Shown piece by piece: positions 1 to 5,871 of a stretch of 5,871 nt of DNA; within the stretch, counting starts at the first letter, position 1; each line of letters starts with the position of its first letter. Origin of the DNA: Bifidobacteriaceae bacterium (lineage in GTDB: Bacteria; Actinomycetota; Actinomycetes; Actinomycetales; WQXJ01); NCBI GenBank assembly GCA_031268115.1, contig JAIRXV010000222.1, positions 1-5,871 on the forward strand, written 5' to 3'. The notes beneath the pieces were generated by a model, which was not told where the DNA came from, did no database searches, and was given only the letters and a program-made list of their open reading frames with translations. A program made the translations under genes and the position numbers.

Positions 1-1
1 C

Positions 2-637
2 CGGCGGATTTCGGCTAAACCAATCTCGGTGATGCCGCGCGCGGTCAAACTATCCGGTAGTGCGAAGGTGGGCGGCACACTCAAGGTGGTTGGGCGTTCT
101 TGGGGCGATGACGTCAAGATGCAATATCGCTGGACCTGCGACCACGAGACTTTCAAGCTCACCTCTAAGGCCTCGCTCAAACTCGGACCCGACCAGGTTG
201 GATGCCGGGTATCGGTGGCGGTGCGCGGTTACGCGCCGGGTAAGGCGTCTGCGGTGCGAGTCACAAACCATCCGGAGGTTGTGGGCCTCGCCATGGCGTT
301 GGCCACCCCCCAGATCGGCATCGCCTCCGAGACGGGATTGGTGGCGGTTGCAACGGTCAAGGCGGGTACGGTTCTGACCGCTACCTTCGCGCCCGATGGC
401 GACTACCCGGGGTTTGCGGTGGCGTGGGAATGGCTGCGCGATGGCGTTCCCATCCCTGGCCAGACCGGTTCCACGTACGCCGCGAGCTGGGATGACGAAG
501 GCAGAACGCTCTCGGCGCGGGGCACGGCCACGGCTGACGGGTACGAATCGGCCACTGGCGTCACCTCCGGCGTGGGCGTCCAGAAGGCGACCGCCCCTGC
601 CGTGCCGCCCGGTGAGGTCCACCGCCCGCGCGGTTAG
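2..637 (+). CDS. C-terminal part of a surface protein with Ig-like repeats (5' end outside window)
   Basis: The reading frame is open from base 2 to a TAG at 635-637, giving 211 visible residues. A GTG at 29 and an ATG at 32 exist, but neither has a Shine-Dalgarno site and the residues before them already fit the run-in to a repeat, so I read this as the tail of a larger gene. Two copies of a degenerate actinobacterial Ig-like module are visible. Copy 1 (residues about 12-88) has the pattern SGSAKVGGTLKV, then YRW and a VGCRVSVAVRGY strand. Copy 2 (about 103-194) has WEWLRDGVPIPGQTGSTY and an ADGYESA ending. Such modules are known from secreted and cell-surface proteins, where they act as stalks or binding modules. 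The protein ends in a short Pro/Arg-containing tail without an LPXTG motif or a terminal membrane helix. Copy 1 has a Cys pair (C46, C68 of the visible part) that copy 2 lacks. The function of the missing N-terminal part is unknown. Confidence 0.8.
   Translation, partial: RRISAKPISVMPRAVKLSGSAKVGGTLKVVGRSWGDDVKMQYRWTCDHETFKLTSKASLKLGPDQVGCRVSVAVRGYAPGKASAVRVTNHPEVVGLAMALATPQIGIASETGLVAVATVKAGTVLTATFAPDGDYPGFAVAWEWLRDGVPIPGQTGSTYAASWDDEGRTLSARGTATADGYESATGVTSGVGVQKATAPAVPPGEVHRPRG
35..583 (+). repeat. Two degenerate Ig-like protein repeats
   Basis: Copy 1 spans about 35-265 and copy 2 about 308-583. They share the order: small hydrophobic strand, K-A/V-G-x-x-L/V, aromatic-x-W, a loop, then a strand and a G-Y-x-x-x-x-A ending. 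Identity between the copies is low and nothing suggests a recent DNA duplication. Boundaries are estimates from strand patterns. Confidence 0.6.
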
Positions 638-647
638 CTGAGACGGC

Positions 648-669
648 GCCGCCTAGGCCGCGCGGCGGC
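648..669 (+). other. GC hairpin just after the upstream stop codon
   Basis: GCCGCC at 648-653 can pair with GGCGGC at 664-669 around a 10-base loop, starting 11 bases after the upstream stop. No T-run follows (the next bases are atggggcactt), so it does not meet the criteria for an intrinsic terminator. It could be a weak or factor-assisted 3' end, or simply a product of GC-rich sequence. Confidence 0.3.
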
Positions 670-696
670 ATGGGGCACTTCGCTCCCTCGCACCCG

Positions 697-714
697 TGTG
701 ATAGCGTTATCTGA
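697..714. promoter_or_regulatory. Candidate LacI-family operator
   Basis: The core GATAGCGTTATC (700-711) is an inverted repeat with five of six base pairs matching and a CG at its centre (705-706). LacI-family regulators of sugar genes typically bind short inverted repeats with a central CG, often of the TGATAnCGnTATCA kind. The site lies 65 bases before the start codon of the secreted glycosidase, where a repressor could block transcription. No regulator gene is in the window and no convincing -35/-10 pair could be assigned, so the role is inferred from pattern and position only. Confidence 0.4.
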
Positions 715-742
715 ACCGGTTGAGTGATTTGCCCGATCGGGC
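714..742. promoter_or_regulatory. Two perfect palindromes in the glycosidase leader
   Basis: AACCGGTT (714-721) and GCCCGATCGGGC (731-742) are both perfect palindromes, separated by nine bases and lying directly downstream of the operator-like site. The second could also fold as a small RNA hairpin with a GATC loop, followed by the pyrimidine-rich stretch CCTTTCC. They could be protein-binding sites or part of the 5' leader structure. Short palindromes arise easily in GC-rich DNA, so the call is weak. Confidence 0.25.
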
Positions 743-765
743 CCTTTCCATTCCAAAGTCGGTTT

Positions 766-772
766 AGGGGAG
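766..772 (+). promoter_or_regulatory. Ribosome binding site of the GH2 gene
   Basis: AGGGGAG ends four bases before the ATG at 777 (six bases if AGGGG is taken as the core). It is the only good Shine-Dalgarno match near the start. Together with the signal peptide that begins right after it, it fixes this ATG as the start codon. Confidence 0.75.
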
Positions 773-776
773 TAGA

Positions 777-911
777 ATGATTCACGGCATTCCAAGAACA
801 CCAAGCAGTCAATCGAGAAAACGCGTTTACCTATCTGCTGGCACGGCCATCGCTTTGGCTGTGACCATCGCGACACCCGCGCTTGTCCTTACCGGAACGG
901 CGGCACAGGCC
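777..911 (+). other. Sec-type signal peptide (residues 1-45)
   Basis: A basic n-region (RKR at 14-16) is followed by a hydrophobic stretch of about 24 residues from VYLSAGTAIALAV to ALVLTG. An A-Q-A motif follows at 43-45, with predicted cleavage before VPGPH. There is no twin-arginine consensus and no lipobox cysteine, so a freely secreted or wall-associated protein is expected rather than a lipoprotein. Confidence 0.85.
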
Positions 912-3900
912 GTCCCCGGACCCCATAACCTTGCCCTGCACCGGTCCGTGGTCCAAACGGGCGCCCAGGATTACAACCAGACCGGACACCTGATCACAGA
1001 CGGTATCTACCGCGAGCCGGTTCTACCGAACGGGACCGTTTTCCCTGAGTTCGCCCAGTACAACTCGGACGGATCAACCCAGTACTACCGCACCACCACC
1101 GAACTGGGCGACTACGCCAACGACAAGGAGCTGGCGCTGCGGCAATGGACGGCTAAGAACGCCTTCGACCTGCGGAAAGATACGCTCTGGCAAGCCACGG
1201 ACGTACCCGCATGGGTGGAGATCGAGCTACCGGCCCCGGCCGTTGCGGCCGGCTACTCGTTGACCTCGGCCGGCCGCGTCACGGGGCTAGACGCCGAGGA
1301 GCCAACGGATGAGCGCGCCCCAACCGACTGGACCCTCGAAGGTTCCACGGACGGCCTCGCCTACACGGGCCTGGACACCCAGGCAGGCCAGACGTTCGCT
1401 GCCCGGCGTTCCACCAACGATTATTCGTTCACCAACACGACCCCGTACACGCACTACCGCCTGACCGTGACCGCCATCCTCTCCACCAACACCACCAATC
1501 CCATCAACACCGAGCCGCTGGGACCGCGTCTGGCCGAACTCGGCCTGGTCGATGCGTCTGGCAACAGCCTCATCCCCGATCCGCTGCGCAGCCGCTGGGA
1601 ATCTGACGCCTACCAGCTCATCCCCGGCGATCCCGGATTCCCGCCGTGGGTGCCGCCCACACCTGAGGTCCGCAACGCGCCATCGGCGGTGATAGACCTC
1701 GGTGGGCCGAGTTCCATCACCGATGTCAAGCTCTACTGGGACAACAGCCACTGGGCCAGCGATTACGCAATCGATGTCTCCGCCGATGGCGAGACCTGGA
1801 CTAATACCTACACCACCACCGCCGGGGCCGGTGGCGTCGAAACGATCGCGCTGCCGTCAGTTCCTGATGGCCAGCAATACGTCCGTCTCACGATGAACGG
1901 CGACAACGGCGATTTCTACTACTTGCAAGAGATGGAAGTCGTTGGTGAGAACGACGTCGATTACGCGTTGCCGCCCGCTCCGGGGCCCGGTGGCGACGGT
2001 GCCCTCGCCTTGACTGGCGGCAACTGGAAACTCCAACGGGCCAGTGAAGTGGGCGCCAGCGGCGGCGCCCTGTCGCGGGTGTCCTACGACGATTCCGACG
2101 CCGCGTGGTTGCCAGCTCTAGTGCCCGGTACCGTGCTCCAGTCCTTCATCGCCGCCGGCGCCGTGGTGGATCCGAACTTTGCCGACTACCAACTGCAAAT
2201 CTCCGACTCCTATTTCACCGCCGACTTCTGGTACCGGAACGAATTCAACATTCCCGCTAGTCAGGCCGGCAAGAAGGTCTGGTTGAACCTCGACGGCATC
2301 AATTGGAAGGCCGATGTCTACGTCAACGGCATCTGGGTCAAGCTGATCGAAGGCGCGTTCATCGACACGCAGATCGACATCTCGGCGCTCGCCATCGTCG
2401 GGGGGAGCAACGCCGTGGCCGTTCTCATCCACCAAAACGCCACCCCGGGTCTTATTACCGAGCAGTCGGCGGCGAATGCCGATCCCAATGGCGGCACTCT
2501 CGGTGCGGACGATCCCACATACCACGCATCAACCGGGTGGGACTGGATCCCCACAATCCGGGGACGCAACATCGGAATCTGGGACGATGTCTCAGTCACG
2601 TTTACCGATTCAGTGCGGCTTTCCAATCCGTGGGTCATCACCGACCTCGACACCGACGATCCGGACAACGTGGATCTTTCCTCGGCCGCCCTGACCGTCA
2701 AATCCGATCTGTACTCCACGGCCGCCGCACCGGTGACCGTGAACGGCACCATCACACCGCCCAGTGGCGGTTCGCCGATCACCTTCACCTCCGGCCCGAT
2801 CAACGTGGCACCGGGCCTCAATGAGGGCACCGATTCCAAGGGCATCACCCTGGCCGAACTCACCTTGGACAACCCCGACCTGTGGTGGCCCGCCGGCTAC
2901 GGCGATCAGCCGCTGTACGACATCGAGCTGACCGCCACTGTCGGGGGAAACACTTCCGATACGGCCGCCTTCAAATTCGGTGTCCGCGATATCACCTACC
3001 CGCGCGGCACCATGTACATGCTTGATTTTGCTACGTTTACGTACCAACCGCGCTACTACCTCCAAATCTACGTCAATGGCGCCCGGATCGTTTGCCGCGG
3101 CGGCAACTGGGGGATGTCGGACTCCAACGTCACGATCTCCGCGCGCGAATACGACATCAAGATGCGGCTTCACGCGAACGCAAACCTCAACATGGTCCGC
3201 AACTGGGTGGGCCAGACCGGCGATATGGCGTTCTACGAGGCGGCCGATAGGCATGGCATCCTCATCTGGGACGATTTCTGGCTCGCCAACCCCGTCGATG
3301 GCCCCCACCCCGACGATGACGCCATGTTCTTGGCCAACGCCATCGCCAAAGTAAAGCGCGCCCGCGCCCACGCCTCCGAGGCGCTGTGGGTGGGACGCAA
3401 CGAGGGCGATCCGCCAGTTACGTTGAACGACCCATTGGCCGACATCACCGTCCAATACGACGGCACACACGATTACATACCGAATTCTGCCGATTTCGCC
3501 CGGGGTACCGTCTCCGGCGGCGGTTTCTACGCTCTTCAGGAACGCCAAGCGTATTACGACGTCTATTTCGGGTTCTTGCCGCCATCGCGAGATATGCCCA
3601 CACTGCACTCCGAGCGGGGCCTGCCCAACATCCCAACCGTGGATTCGATGAAGGCGATGCTCGGGGAGGACCATCTGTGGCCTCAGGACGATGTCTGGGG
3701 TCTGCACGATTACGCCCGCACATCGGCTCAGGGGCTGCAGGGTTGGGAAGACTTCCTGGCAACCCATTACGGGACCTATACCGACTCGATGGGCACGCCC
3801 GAAGCGAACTTGACCGACTTCGTTGAAGTTTCGCAATTCGCCGGCTACGAGGGCTACCAGGCGGTCTTCGAATCCGTCTACGCCAACAAGACTCAAGGAA

Positions 3901-5849
3901 TGCTGCTCTGGATGAGCCAATCGGCGTGGCCGTCGATGGTGTGGCAAACCTACGATTACTACTACGACACAAACGCTGGCTACTACGCCTCGAAGACGGC
4001 AAACCAACCGGTCAACGCGATCCTCGATCCGCGCGACAAGAAGATCTATCTTTCGAACGCCACTATTGCCGAATTCAAGGGGACGGCAGTGGTAGATATC
4101 TTCGACATCAACGGCAAGAAGACCGCCAGCGCCATGCGCTCACTCACGGTCCCCAAGGCCGATTTGGCCGAGGCCTTCGATTTGCCGGGAAGCATCGGCC
4201 TGCGGTTTGTGCGCACCTCCGTCCTCGACAAATCCGGGACCAAGATTGCGCAGGACTTCTATTGGATCAACGACACCGGCGCCACTGGCGATTATTCCGC
4301 CCTCTGGAACCTGCCCGATGCCGACTGCCAGGCCACGGCGTGGAACGCCGGCACCGATGGCCAAGAGAACGTGGTCAAAGTTGCCCTTAAGAACACATCG
4401 GGCACTCCCATGTTCCAGGCTCACATCAAACTCACCGATTCCGACGGCAGCCGAATCCTCCCCGTCTACTGGGACGACAACTACGTCACGATCATGCCGG
4501 GCGAAACCCGCGTCTTGACCGCCCAGTACGATCCCGAGGATGTGCCTGGCAGCGGAATCGGCGCGCTGGTCGAAGGTTCCAACGTCGTTGCGAGTACGGC
4601 CACTCTGGCCAGCGCCGCACCCGCAGCGGACAAGACGGCCCTGACCGCGCTCGCGGCCGATGCCGCTGGCTATCCGCGCGGAGAAGCCACCGATGCGGAC
4701 TGGTCCGCATACACCGCGGCCCTAGCTGGGGCCAAGGCGGTCCTCGCCGATTCGACCGCCACCCAAGACCGGGTGGATTCGGCCTATTCGGCACTGGAGA
4801 ACGTTGCGGAATTCCTCAACATCCCGGCCAAGGGATCGACCACGGCGCTTGCGGGGCTCGCGACCGGTGCCGGGACTCTGGTGGCGGCGAACTACACCGC
4901 CGATTCCTGGTCAGCTCTCCAAAAGGCCCTGACCGGCGCCAAAGCCGTGCTAACCGAGGCCTACCCGCTTCAACCCGCGATCGACGCCGCGTTCGCGGCG
5001 CTTCAAGCTGCGATCCTCGGCTTGAAAGCACCGGCTCCGGCCCCACCGGAAACACCGCCAGCGGCCCCGGAAATCTCTCTGGCCACGGCCACGGCCCTTG
5101 TCGGGGCAGCGCAGACGGTGCGGGCCGCATCCTTCACTCCGGCGTCGTGGACGGCCTTCGAGGCCGCTCGGGCAGCGGCCCAAGCCGTCGTAGCGAACCC
5201 CACCTCCACGCCAGCACAGATCGATGCCGCAGTCGCCACACTGTTGGCAGCGTGGCGGGCTTTGGCCCCCGTCAAGGATGAAGACAAGAATGTAATCGAC
5301 GTCCCACCGGGCCCGACCAGCACCGCGTTGAAGCTTGGGCAAACCAAGCTCACCCTGGTAGTCAAGAAGAAGGCTCGAATCGCGGCGACCACGCTTCTGA
5401 GCGACCTAAGTGTCCCGAAGGGAGCCACTTGGAAGAGTTCCAACCCCAAGGTGGCGAAGGTGAACGCCAAGACCGGCACCATCACGGCGGTGAAGGTCGG
5501 CAAGGCCAAAGTCACCGCGACATCTAAGTACAAGAGCGCCGCGGGCAGGGCACTGACCAAGACAATCACCGTCAAAGTGGTGGCCAAGAAGCCCGCCAAG
5601 TCGAAGGTTACCTCCGTCAGCGCCTCAGTCCCCAAGCAGCTCAAGGTGGGCGGCTACGCGTTGGTCACAGGCAAGACCAAGCCAGCGACGGCGGTTCGCG
5701 CGAAGGTTGCGTACACGTCATCGTCCGCGAAGGTTGCCTCCATCAGCCCGTCCGGTGTCCTTATCGCAAAGGCACCCGGCACGGCGACAATCACAGTCAA
5801 AGCCGGGGCCAAGTCGAAGAAGTACAAGGTCACCGTCATCGCGGGATAG
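777..5849 (+). CDS. Secreted multidomain GH2 glycosidase, beta-mannosidase/exo-beta-glucosaminidase-like, with discoidin, FIVAR and Big_2 modules
   Basis: The 1690-residue product is predicted to be exported and to cleave terminal beta-linked sugars by the retaining GH2 mechanism. Domain order: signal peptide 1-45; discoidin region about 50-390; GH2 sugar-binding domain about 411-608 (VPGTVLQSF, FWYRNEF, GINWKADVYVNG); Ig-like domain about 612-737; TIM barrel about 740-1075; beta-rich domains about 1080-1278; three FIVAR repeats 1283-1498; two Big_2 domains 1515-1690. The likely acid/base is E876 in GRNEG and the likely nucleophile is E946 in HSERG. They are 70 residues apart, close to the spacing in family members such as CsxA. 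Other conserved-looking barrel motifs are RGGNWG (774-779), NMVRNW (805-810) and AWPSMVWQTYDYYY (1050-1063). The usual GH2 core is under about 1000 residues, so the extra length is accessory modules. The substrate is not settled: mannosides, glucosaminides or another beta-glycoside are possible. There is no LPXTG motif or C-terminal membrane helix. Confidence 0.88.
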   Translation: MIHGIPRTPSSQSRKRVYLSAGTAIALAVTIATPALVLTGTAAQAVPGPHNLALHRSVVQTGAQDYNQTGHLITDGIYREPVLPNGTVFPEFAQYNSDGSTQYYRTTTELGDYANDKELALRQWTAKNAFDLRKDTLWQATDVPAWVEIELPAPAVAAGYSLTSAGRVTGLDAEEPTDERAPTDWTLEGSTDGLAYTGLDTQAGQTFAARRSTNDYSFTNTTPYTHYRLTVTAILSTNTTNPINTEPLGPRLAELGLVDASGNSLIPDPLRSRWESDAYQLIPGDPGFPPWVPPTPEVRNAPSAVIDLGGPSSITDVKLYWDNSHWASDYAIDVSADGETWTNTYTTTAGAGGVETIALPSVPDGQQYVRLTMNGDNGDFYYLQEMEVVGENDVDYALPPAPGPGGDGALALTGGNWKLQRASEVGASGGALSRVSYDDSDAAWLPALVPGTVLQSFIAAGAVVDPNFADYQLQISDSYFTADFWYRNEFNIPASQAGKKVWLNLDGINWKADVYVNGIWVKLIEGAFIDTQIDISALAIVGGSNAVAVLIHQNATPGLITEQSAANADPNGGTLGADDPTYHASTGWDWIPTIRGRNIGIWDDVSVTFTDSVRLSNPWVITDLDTDDPDNVDLSSAALTVKSDLYSTAAAPVTVNGTITPPSGGSPITFTSGPINVAPGLNEGTDSKGITLAELTLDNPDLWWPAGYGDQPLYDIELTATVGGNTSDTAAFKFGVRDITYPRGTMYMLDFATFTYQPRYYLQIYVNGARIVCRGGNWGMSDSNVTISAREYDIKMRLHANANLNMVRNWVGQTGDMAFYEAADRHGILIWDDFWLANPVDGPHPDDDAMFLANAIAKVKRARAHASEALWVGRNEGDPPVTLNDPLADITVQYDGTHDYIPNSADFARGTVSGGGFYALQERQAYYDVYFGFLPPSRDMPTLHSERGLPNIPTVDSMKAMLGEDHLWPQDDVWGLHDYARTSAQGLQGWEDFLATHYGTYTDSMGTPEANLTDFVEVSQFAGYEGYQAVFESVYANKTQGMLLWMSQSAWPSMVWQTYDYYYDTNAGYYASKTANQPVNAILDPRDKKIYLSNATIAEFKGTAVVDIFDINGKKTASAMRSLTVPKADLAEAFDLPGSIGLRFVRTSVLDKSGTKIAQDFYWINDTGATGDYSALWNLPDADCQATAWNAGTDGQENVVKVALKNTSGTPMFQAHIKLTDSDGSRILPVYWDDNYVTIMPGETRVLTAQYDPEDVPGSGIGALVEGSNVVASTATLASAAPAADKTALTALAADAAGYPRGEATDADWSAYTAALAGAKAVLADSTATQDRVDSAYSALENVAEFLNIPAKGSTTALAGLATGAGTLVAANYTADSWSALQKALTGAKAVLTEAYPLQPAIDAAFAALQAAILGLKAPAPAPPETPPAAPEISLATATALVGAAQTVRAASFTPASWTAFEAARAAAQAVVANPTSTPAQIDAAVATLLAAWRALAPVKDEDKNVIDVPPGPTSTALKLGQTKLTLVVKKKARIAATTLLSDLSVPKGATWKSSNPKVAKVNAKTGTITAVKVGKAKVTATSKYKSAAGRALTKTITVKVVAKKPAKSKVTSVSASVPKQLKVGGYALVTGKTKPATAVRAKVAYTSSSAKVASISPSGVLIAKAPGTATITVKAGAKSKKYKVTVIAG
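924..1946 (+). other. Discoidin (F5/8C-like) carbohydrate-contact region
   Basis: Residues 51-76 (NLALHRSVVQTG, YNQTGHLITDG) look like the first strands of a discoidin domain. Residues about 128-261 look like a complete one (NAFDLRKDTLWQA, PAWVEIELP, PTDWTLEGSTDG, YRLTVTA, RLAELGLVD). Residues about 270-390 resemble the remainder of the first (SRWES, SAVIDLGGPSSITDVKLYW, YAIDVSADGETW, QYVRLTMNG, LQEMEVVG). The simplest reading is one domain nested inside the other. F5/8C-like modules in secreted bacterial glycosidases commonly bind glycans. The ligand here is unknown. Confidence 0.65.
2007..4001 (+). other. GH2 catalytic core: sugar-binding domain, Ig-like domain and TIM barrel
   Basis: This stretch (residues 411-1075) has the standard GH2 order. 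The acid/base glutamate E876 is encoded at 3402-3404 and the nucleophile E946 at 3612-3614. The acid/base lies in an Asn-Glu pair, as in beta-mannosidases and most GH2 enzymes. As I recall, exo-chitosanases of the CsxA group have Ser-Asp there instead. All expected catalytic motifs are present with no frameshift or internal stop, so the enzyme is probably active. Confidence 0.85.
4014..4610 (+). other. Beta-rich domains after the barrel
   Basis: Residues about 1080-1278 are rich in alternating beta-strand patterns (KKIYLSNATIAEFKG, AVVDIFDINGKK, VVKVALKNTSG, YWDDNYVTIMPGETRVLTAQY). Their position and the PGET-type strand match the C-terminal Ig-like domains found after the barrel in beta-mannosidases and exo-beta-glucosaminidases, where the last domain can help shape the active site. 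The boundary between the two presumed domains, near residue 1165, is an estimate. Confidence 0.6.
4623..5270 (+). repeat. Three FIVAR-type helical repeats
   Basis: Three units of about 65 residues lie at about 1283-1347, 1353-1418 and 1432-1498. They share W-x-A/x-x-x-A-x-x-x-A/A-V, then a loop and I/V-D-A/S-A-x-x-x-L (for example DWSAYTAALAGAKAVLAD, SWSALQKALTGAKAVLTE, SWTAFEAARAAAQAVVAN). A Pro-rich linker separates units 2 and 3. FIVAR modules in Gram-positive surface proteins and glycosidases are three-helix units used as stalks or for binding. The copies are strongly diverged, which argues against recent duplication. Confidence 0.75.
5319..5846 (+). repeat. Two Lys-rich Big_2 (Ig-like) domains forming the C-terminus
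   Basis: Copy 1 (residues about 1515-1603) contains TWKSSNPKVAKVNAKTGTIT followed by VKVGKAKVTATS. Copy 2 (about 1609-1690) contains YTSSSAKVASISPSGVLI followed by APGTATITVKA. Both match the Big_2 pattern S-S-x-x-x-V-A-x-V-x-x-x-G-x-(I/V)-x-A-x-x-x-G-x-A-x-(I/V)-T. From residue 1517 to the end I count 33 Lys, 3 Arg, one Asp and no Glu. The protein stops right after the last strand. Confidence 0.8.
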
Positions 5850-5871
5850 GGGTATACGGCAACGCGTGTTG

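Noticed and set aside
29..34. GTG/ATG as the true start of the first gene
   Set aside because: No Shine-Dalgarno site precedes it, no signal peptide follows, and the frame stays open to the window edge, so it is most likely internal.
50..622. Minus-strand open frame across the upstream partial gene
   Set aside because: The plus-strand frame shows two Ig-like repeats. The antisense product has no recognisable pattern.
720..755. Sigma-70-like promoter starting from TTGAGT (720-725)
   Set aside because: No acceptable -10 hexamer lies 16-18 bases downstream. TAGAAT at 773-778 resembles a -10 but overlaps the start codon and has no suitable -35.
2610..4007. Long open reading frame on the minus strand across the GH2 barrel (about 465 codons)
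   Set aside because: It lies wholly inside the GH2 gene, which has recognisable catalytic motifs. The antisense product shows no recognisable domain and has the Arg/Gly/Val-rich make-up of a mirror frame in GC-rich DNA.
5003..5644. Minus-strand open frame opposite the FIVAR/Big_2 region with hydrophobic-looking stretches
   Set aside because: Its hydrophobicity is the antisense reflection of Lys- and Ala-rich codons. The plus-strand frame carries clear repeat domains.
5850..5871. Possible terminator or operator (CAACGCGTGTTG, 5860-5871) after the main gene
   Set aside because: Only a four-base inverted repeat is visible and the window ends there, so nothing can be supported.

Overview
The window looks like a piece of a GC-rich Gram-positive genome, most likely an actinobacterium. 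The reasons are the strong G/C preference at third codon positions, a purine-rich Shine-Dalgarno site, and large secreted proteins built from Ig-like, FIVAR and Big_2 modules with an Ala/Thr/Lys-rich composition. The genus cannot be read from the sequence.

Layout, left to right. (1) Bases 2-637 are the 3' end of a plus-strand gene that starts before the window. The 211 visible residues are two degenerate Ig-like surface-protein repeats and a short proline-containing tail, with no catalytic domain in view. (2) Bases 638-776 form a 139-base gap. It holds a GC hairpin just after the stop, three short palindromes, one of which resembles a LacI-family operator with a central CG, and a good ribosome binding site. 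(3) Bases 777-5849 are one very large gene of 1690 codons. It encodes a secreted multidomain family 2 glycoside hydrolase: signal peptide, a discoidin (F5/8C-like) region that appears to be one domain inserted inside another, the GH2 sugar-binding, Ig-like and TIM-barrel core with both catalytic glutamates, beta-rich domains after the barrel, three FIVAR repeats, and two extremely lysine-rich Big_2 domains. (4) The last 22 bases are too short to interpret.

The main gene probably makes an exo-acting glycosidase of the beta-mannosidase/exo-beta-glucosaminidase branch of GH2. It would work outside the cell, with N-terminal discoidin modules for glycan contact and a C-terminal stalk and cationic tail that could keep it at the anionic cell wall, since no sortase motif or C-terminal membrane helix is present. 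The operator-like site upstream fits sugar-responsive control. The upstream partial gene also looks like a surface protein, but nothing shows that the two share a transcript. I see no RNA gene, mobile element or CRISPR array, and no clearly new system. The unusual points are the domain architecture and the promoter region.
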